Shown here in pieces: positions 59,930 to 64,000 of a DNA stretch of 64,000 nt. A program made the translations under genes and the position numbers. The notes under the pieces are model-generated. The model had not been told where the DNA came from, ran no database searches, and saw nothing but the letters and a program-made list of their open reading frames with translations. This stretch comes from Methylobacterium sp. J-068 (GTDB taxonomy: Bacteria > Pseudomonadota > Alphaproteobacteria > Rhizobiales > Beijerinckiaceae): assembly GCF_022829445.1 (NCBI RefSeq), contig NZ_JAKSXY010000125.1, forward strand, positions 238,332 through 302,331, read 5' to 3'. The stretch's first letter is position 1. Each line of letters begins with the position of its first letter.

Positions 59930-60829
59930 GTGGACGCCTTGGACTGGGACAAGATCCGCATCTTCCTCAATGTCGCCGAAGCCGGCAGCTTCACGCGTGC
60001 CGGCGACGATATCGGCCTGAGCCAGTCGGCGGTGAGCCGGCAGATCAGCGCCCTCGAACGCGAATTGAAGGCGCCCCTGTTCCACCGCCATGCCCGCGGC
60101 CTGATCCTCACCGAGCAGGGTGATCTGCTCTTCCGCGCGGCGCGCGACATGAAACTGCGCCTGGAGAACACCAAGGCGCGCCTCGTCGAGACCAGTGAAC
60201 GGCCGTCCGGTGACCTCAAGGTGACGACGACGGTCGGCCTCGGCACCGCCTGGCTCGCACAGCGGGTGGCAGAGTTCCTCGACCTCTATCCGGATGTCCG
60301 CGTCGAGCTCATCCTCACCAACGAGGAGCTGGATCTCGCCATGCGCGAGGCCGACGTGGCGATCCGCATGCGGCGCCCGGCCCAGCCGGACCTGATCCAG
60401 CGGCGGCTGTTCACCGTGCATTACCACGCCTTCGCGTCGCAGGATTACGTGAAGCGCTTCGGCGAGCCGAAATCCATCGCCGACCTCGACAACCACCGGC
60501 TGGTCTCGTTCGGCGGCAACGAGCCGTCCTACCTGCTGGCCACGCACTGGCTCTCCACCGTGGGACGCGAGGGCCAGGAGCGCCGGACGATCCACTTCAC
60601 GGTCAACAACATCACCGCCCTTCAGCAGGCGATCGAGACCGGCGCCGGCATCGGCATCCTGCCCGACTACGCGGCGGAGGGGCAGTCCGGCCTCGTGCAG
60701 GTGATGCGCGAGACCGAGATGCCGCACATGGAGAGCTACCTCGTCTATGCCGAGGAGATGCGGACCGTGGCCCGCGTCCAGGCGTTCCGCGACTTCCTGG
60801 TCGCCAAGGCCCAGCGCTGGACCTACTGA
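59930..60829 (+). CDS. LysR-family transcriptional regulator
   Basis: The protein has 299 residues from GTG 59930 (VDALDWDKIRIFLNVAEAG), with a GGGGTGGG site upstream; a 344-residue version from 59795 is improbable. HTH in GSFTRAGDDIGLSQSAVSRQISALE; effector domain from about residue 95 (GDLKVTTTVGLGTAWLAQRV ... AIETGAGIGILPDYAAE). The two-tyrosine ending RTVARVQAFRDFLVAKAQRWTY is typical. It is convergent with msrP across a hairpin, so it probably does not regulate msrP by adjacency of promoters. Confidence 0.85.
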   Translation: MDALDWDKIRIFLNVAEAGSFTRAGDDIGLSQSAVSRQISALERELKAPLFHRHARGLILTEQGDLLFRAARDMKLRLENTKARLVETSERPSGDLKVTTTVGLGTAWLAQRVAEFLDLYPDVRVELILTNEELDLAMREADVAIRMRRPAQPDLIQRRLFTVHYHAFASQDYVKRFGEPKSIADLDNHRLVSFGGNEPSYLLATHWLSTVGREGQERRTIHFTVNNITALQQAIETGAGIGILPDYAAEGQSGLVQVMRETEMPHMESYLVYAEEMRTVARVQAFRDFLVAKAQRWTY

Positions 60830-60855
60830 CAGCGTCCGAGCACCGGACCCAACGG

Positions 60856-60880
60856 GGCGGCGGGGCAAGCCCCCGCCGCC
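60856..60880. terminator. Bidirectional hairpin between LysR and msrP
   Basis: GGCGGCGGGG (60856-60865) pairs perfectly with CCCCGCCGCC (60871-60880) across a five-base loop. It lies in the 59-bp gap between convergent genes. Confidence 0.6.
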
Positions 60881-60888
60881 GGCGTCCG

Positions 60889-61845
60889 TCACACGAACAG
60901 GCGTTCCTTCTCCAGCCCCTTGTAGAGGCCGGCGACCTGCTCGCCGTAGCCGTTGTAGATCAGAGTCGGCACGCGCTGGTCGGTGCCGAGCACCCGCTCG
61001 GTCGCCTGACTCCAGCGCGGATGCGACACGGCCGGGTTCACGTTGGCCCAGAATCCGTACTCGGCCGATTGCAGGCCTTCCCAGAAGGTCTTCGGGCGCT
61101 CCGCTACGAACGAGATCTTGGTGATCGATTTCACCGACTTGAAGCCGTACTTCCACGGCACCACGAGGCGGATCGGCGCGCCGAACTGGTTGGCGAGCGG
61201 CTTGCCGTAGACCCCCGTCGCGATGAAGGCGAGGTCGTTGTTGGCCTCTTCCAGGGTCAGCCCCTCGGTGTAGGGCCAGGGATACAGGAACGACTTCTGA
61301 CCCGGCGCCATCGAGCGGTCGAGGAAGGTCTGCATCTGGATGTACTTGGCGCCCGAGGTGGGCTTGGCCAGGGCCACCAGCTTGGAGAGCGGGAAGCCGG
61401 TCCAGGGCACGGACATCGACCACGCCTCGACGCAGCGGTGGCGGTAGAGCCGCTCCTCGAGGGTCATCTTGCGGATGAGATCGTCGACGCCGAGCGTCAT
61501 CGCCTTCTCGACGAGGCCGTCGATCGCGACGCTCCAAGGCCGGGTCTTCAGGGCGTTGGCGGCGGGCAGCACGGTCTTCGAGGTGCCGTACTCATAAAAG
61601 TTGTTGTAGTCGGCGCTGTACTTCTCCGGCGTCAGGGCGCGGTCGAGGGTGTAGGCCTCGTTGCGCTTGGCCGGGTAGAGGTCGGCGGTGGGATCGGCCG
61701 CCGCATGGGCGCCGTCGATGCCGATGAACGAGGCCGCGGCGAGGCCTGCGGCGCCGCCGAGCAGGCGTCGCCGATCGAGGAAGACGCTCTCCGGCGTCGC
61801 GAGATGTTCGGGCATCTCCCAGGCCCGCTTGCGCCCGATATGCAT
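60889..61845 (-). CDS. msrP: Protein-methionine-sulfoxide reductase catalytic subunit MsrP (YedY)
   Basis: The protein has 318 residues and is a periplasmic molybdoenzyme that repairs oxidised methionines using the mono-pterin cofactor. A Tat-type signal (DRRRLLGGAAGLAAASFIG) is near residues 24-44. The molybdenum ligand is the cysteine of YRHRCVEAWSM. PWKYGFKSVKSITKI and PTLIYNGYGEQVAGLYKGLE close the sulfite-oxidase-like fold. The ATG at 61845 has an AGGAGG site at ideal spacing. No msrQ haem subunit gene is seen on either side in the window. It uses the same cofactor pathway as the moeA genes but not the guanine dinucleotide form. Confidence 0.94.
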   Translation of the reverse strand: MHIGRKRAWEMPEHLATPESVFLDRRRLLGGAAGLAAASFIGIDGAHAAADPTADLYPAKRNEAYTLDRALTPEKYSADYNNFYEYGTSKTVLPAANALKTRPWSVAIDGLVEKAMTLGVDDLIRKMTLEERLYRHRCVEAWSMSVPWTGFPLSKLVALAKPTSGAKYIQMQTFLDRSMAPGQKSFLYPWPYTEGLTLEEANNDLAFIATGVYGKPLANQFGAPIRLVVPWKYGFKSVKSITKISFVAERPKTFWEGLQSAEYGFWANVNPAVSHPRWSQATERVLGTDQRVPTLIYNGYGEQVAGLYKGLEKERLFV

Positions 61846-62010
61846 ATCGAATCCTCCTGCGGCGGCACCGAAGGCGCGCCGGCTCATGACCCTGACATCG
61901 GCTCGCAGCTTCTCGCGCGCAAGCCGACAGCGACTCACCCTTCGGCGCGTCACGGCCCCAGGTTACAGGGCAAACACTCGCGGAAGGCGAGCGGATCGTC
62001 GCAAGACGAT

Positions 62011-63705
62011 TCAAGGCCCCGGCGGATCGTCGCGCAGCGCCCGGCGCAGCACCTTGCCGACATTGGTCTTCGGGAGGGCGTCGTGGAAGACGACGCGGCG
62101 TGGCACCTTGTAGCCGGTGAGCTGCTCGCGGGCGTAGCTCCGCAGGGCGTCGGTGGTGATCGCCCCATCCCTGCGCACCACGTGGGCGACGACCATCTCG
62201 CCGGTCTCCGCATGGACGGCGCCGACCACGGCGCATTCGAGCACGCCGGGATGGCTCGCCAGCACGTCCTCGATCTCGTTCGGGTAGACGTTGAAGCCCG
62301 AGACGAGGATCATGTCCTTCATGCGGTCGACGATGCGGACCTGACCGTCGGACTGGAGCACGGCCACGTCGCCGGTGCGGAAATATCCGTCCGGGGTGGT
62401 CGCGCGGGCGGTCTCGTCCGGCCGCTTCCAGTAGCCGGCCATGACCTGGGGACCTTGGACGCAGAGTTCGCCCGGCTCTCCCTCAGCGACTTCGCGGCCG
62501 TCGAGTCCTCGAATGGACACGTCCGTGGACGGCAGCGCGTAACCGATCGTCCCGCTCCATTCCGCGAGGTCCGGCGGGTTCACGCAGACGACGGGCGAGG
62601 TCTCTGAGAGCCCGTAGCCCTCGACGATGGCGCTGCCCGTGATGGCCTTCCACTTCTCGGCGACCGCCGCCTGAACCGCCATGCCGCCCGCGATCACGAA
62701 GTCCAGGTTCGAGAAGTCCACCTCCCCGATCCGAGGGTGGTTGATCAGCAGGTTGAACAGCGTGTTCACCCCGGAGAAATGGGTGAAGCGGCTGCCCTTC
62801 AGGGTCTTGATGAAGCCGTCCGCGTCGCGGGGATTGGCGATGAGCAGGCAGCAGCCGCCGACCTTCATGAAGAAGAAGAAGCAGCAGGTCAGCGCGAAGA
62901 TGTGGTACAGCGGCAGGGCCGTGATCATCACGCGCGCCCGGCCGTCCTCCGCGGACACCCGGAACCAGATCCGGCACTGCTCGACATTGGCCATGATGTT
63001 GCGGTGGGTCAGCATCGCCGCCTTGGCGATGCCGGTGGTGCCGCCGGTATATTGCAGGAAGGCGAGGTCGTCGGGCTCGACCGCGACGCGGACCTTGGGC
63101 ATGCCGCGCCCGGCACGGACCACCGCCTCGTAGCGCGGCGCCAATCCCTCGGGGAAGCGATAGGCCGGCACCGCCTTCTTGAGGTGCCGCGAGGCCAGGG
63201 TGATCAGGCGGCCCTTCAGGCCCAGGCCATCGCCCGGCCCCGTCAGCACGATCCGTTCGAGGTTCAGGTCCGGCAGGGCCGCCGCGACGGTGTGGGCGAA
63301 ATTCTCCAGGACGAAGAGCACGCGCGCGCCGGCATCGTTGAGCTGCGCCGTGAGTTCGCGCGGGGTGTAGAGCGGGTTGACGTTGACCACCGTGCAGCCG
63401 GCGAGCAGGACTCCGAAAATCGTCGCCGGATAGGCCGCGACGTTCGGCATCATGATCGCGACGCGGTCGCCCTTCGCGAGCCCCTGCGCCGCCAGCCAGG
63501 CCGCTACGGCCTCGGCGGAAGCGCCCAGAGCCGCGTAGGAAACCTCGGCGCCGAAGCTGCGCAACGCCGGCCGGCCGCCGGATCGGGCCATGCAATCCTC
63601 GAACAGGTCGACCAGCGTGCCCAGGCCCGCGACGTCGATCTCCGCCGGGATGCCCGATGGATACGCGGACAGCCACGGGCGCGCGGCGCTCCGGGTTTCG
63701 GCCAT
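62011..63705 (-). CDS. fadD: Long-chain fatty acid-CoA ligase (AMP-binding)
   Basis: The protein has 564 residues. The P-loop-like AMP-binding motif YTGGTTGIAKAA, then YGLSETSPVVCVNPP, GELCVQGPQVMAGYW, the YFRTGDVA motif and the C-terminal IVDRMKDMILVSGFNVYPNEIE hinge with PKTNVGKVLRR are all present. It activates fatty acids to acyl-CoA. A long-chain FadD is the best fit by length and motifs, although medium-chain enzymes share them. Upstream of msrP on the same strand, 165 bp apart. The start at 63705 is the ATG opening MAETRSAARPWL. Confidence 0.9.
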   Translation of the reverse strand: MAETRSAARPWLSAYPSGIPAEIDVAGLGTLVDLFEDCMARSGGRPALRSFGAEVSYAALGASAEAVAAWLAAQGLAKGDRVAIMMPNVAAYPATIFGVLLAGCTVVNVNPLYTPRELTAQLNDAGARVLFVLENFAHTVAAALPDLNLERIVLTGPGDGLGLKGRLITLASRHLKKAVPAYRFPEGLAPRYEAVVRAGRGMPKVRVAVEPDDLAFLQYTGGTTGIAKAAMLTHRNIMANVEQCRIWFRVSAEDGRARVMITALPLYHIFALTCCFFFFMKVGGCCLLIANPRDADGFIKTLKGSRFTHFSGVNTLFNLLINHPRIGEVDFSNLDFVIAGGMAVQAAVAEKWKAITGSAIVEGYGLSETSPVVCVNPPDLAEWSGTIGYALPSTDVSIRGLDGREVAEGEPGELCVQGPQVMAGYWKRPDETARATTPDGYFRTGDVAVLQSDGQVRIVDRMKDMILVSGFNVYPNEIEDVLASHPGVLECAVVGAVHAETGEMVVAHVVRRDGAITTDALRSYAREQLTGYKVPRRVVFHDALPKTNVGKVLRRALRDDPPGP

Positions 63706-63790
63706 GTCGATCCTCCCTGTGATGCGACCCGGCGGCTTCGCGCCACCTTAGTTCACATCTAAACCATCTTCCGACATCCCGGCGGCCGGA

Positions 63791-64000
63791 TCAAGCGGGT
63801 GCCCGCGCCGGACGATGCCCCCGTGCGGAACGGTCTTCCCGTTCTCTCAGCCCGTCGCAGAGGAGGTGGGGCAGGAACGCGGCGCAGGCGAGCGCCATCG
63901 CCAGCAGGGCATCGGCCGTCGTCATCGCCCGGCGCGGCCAGATGCCGAACCCCGCGAGCGGCGCGAGACCCAGCACCGCGAGGGCGAACCAGAGCGCGAG
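63791..64000 (-). CDS. C-terminal end of a small membrane protein (cut by the right edge)
   Basis: The frame continues past base 64000, so only the last 69 codons are seen. It begins LALWFALAVLGLAPLAGFGIW (an inner transmembrane helix, given here as LALWFALAVLGLAPLAG) and has a second hydrophobic stretch (ADALLAMALACAAFLPHLL) followed by a basic tail (LREREDRSARGHRPARAPA). I do not recognise the family. It is on the same strand as fadD, 85 bp upstream, so they may be cotranscribed. Confidence 0.55.
   Translation of the reverse strand, partial: LALWFALAVLGLAPLAGFGIWPRRAMTTADALLAMALACAAFLPHLLCDGLREREDRSARGHRPARAPA

Noticed and set aside
1..64000. tRNA, rRNA, integrase or transposase genes that would mark a genomic island
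   Set aside because: None recognised by eye; a tRNA scan and IS search would be needed to exclude short or decayed copies.

Overview
The window reads as chromosomal DNA of a high-GC alphaproteobacterium of the order Hyphomicrobiales, most likely Methylobacterium or Methylorubrum. The basis is family recognition only: a three-subunit Tat-exported formate dehydrogenase like Fdh3 of methylotrophs with its usual DUF3305/DUF3306/DUF6352/DUF6505 neighbours, a DUF6894 protein, HWE-type histidine kinases and an MHYT sensor kinase. I saw no rRNA, tRNA, CRISPR array, insertion sequence or phage gene. Genes are dense, and many operon junctions overlap by four bases (ATGA or GTGA).

Left part (1-18.3 kb). 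It begins inside a D-serine dehydratase gene (dsdA) running off the left edge. Next come a FAD-linked D-2-hydroxy acid dehydrogenase, an FtrA-type regulator divergent from a rhodanese, a three-gene phosphorelay (MHYT-PAS kinase, receiver, receiver-kinase), an ABC-F ATPase, cyanase, a Tat-exported aldo/keto reductase, the nickel-pincer cofactor genes larC-larE-larB without larA, and a second HWE kinase/receiver pair. A four-copy 18-bp tandem repeat precedes a small Rmf/CrpP-like gene. A Crp/Fnr regulator, the decayed 3' end of another Crp gene and a DUF6894 gene close the section.

Middle (18.3-32.8 kb, mostly minus strand). An SMC/MukBEF-like operon related to MksBEF and Wadjet (jetA, an unknown 88-codon gene, jetB, jetC) has no jetD nearby. 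Upstream of it are a tungstate-type ABC transporter (tupBCA), a divergent HTH regulator with a periplasmic-binding-like domain, and an operon of three MoeA-type proteins plus MobB. One MoeA carries the same kind of binding domain as the regulator.

Formate dehydrogenase island (32.9-47.3 kb). It holds a WD40-cytochrome c protein, an acetyltransferase, a 682-residue multi-cluster iron-sulfur protein, a biotin/lipoate-ligase-like protein, DUF6505, DUF6352, DUF3305, DUF3306, a TorD chaperone, a small Tat protein, FdhA, FdhB, FdhC and two small exported or membrane proteins. With tup, moeA and mobB this forms one plausible unit: import the metal, build and insert the pterin cofactor, mature and export the enzyme, and pass electrons to the membrane.

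Right part (47.3-64 kb). A shikimate-dehydrogenase homologue is followed by a compound palindromic repeat, then a D-glucarate catabolism cluster (MFS transporter, LysR, gudD, garL, garR) with two copies of a 37-bp candidate operator. After it come a 1296-residue double glycosyltransferase behind an AT-rich leader, AraC and LysR regulators, MsrP without MsrQ, a fatty acyl-CoA ligase, and the end of a membrane protein cut by the right edge.
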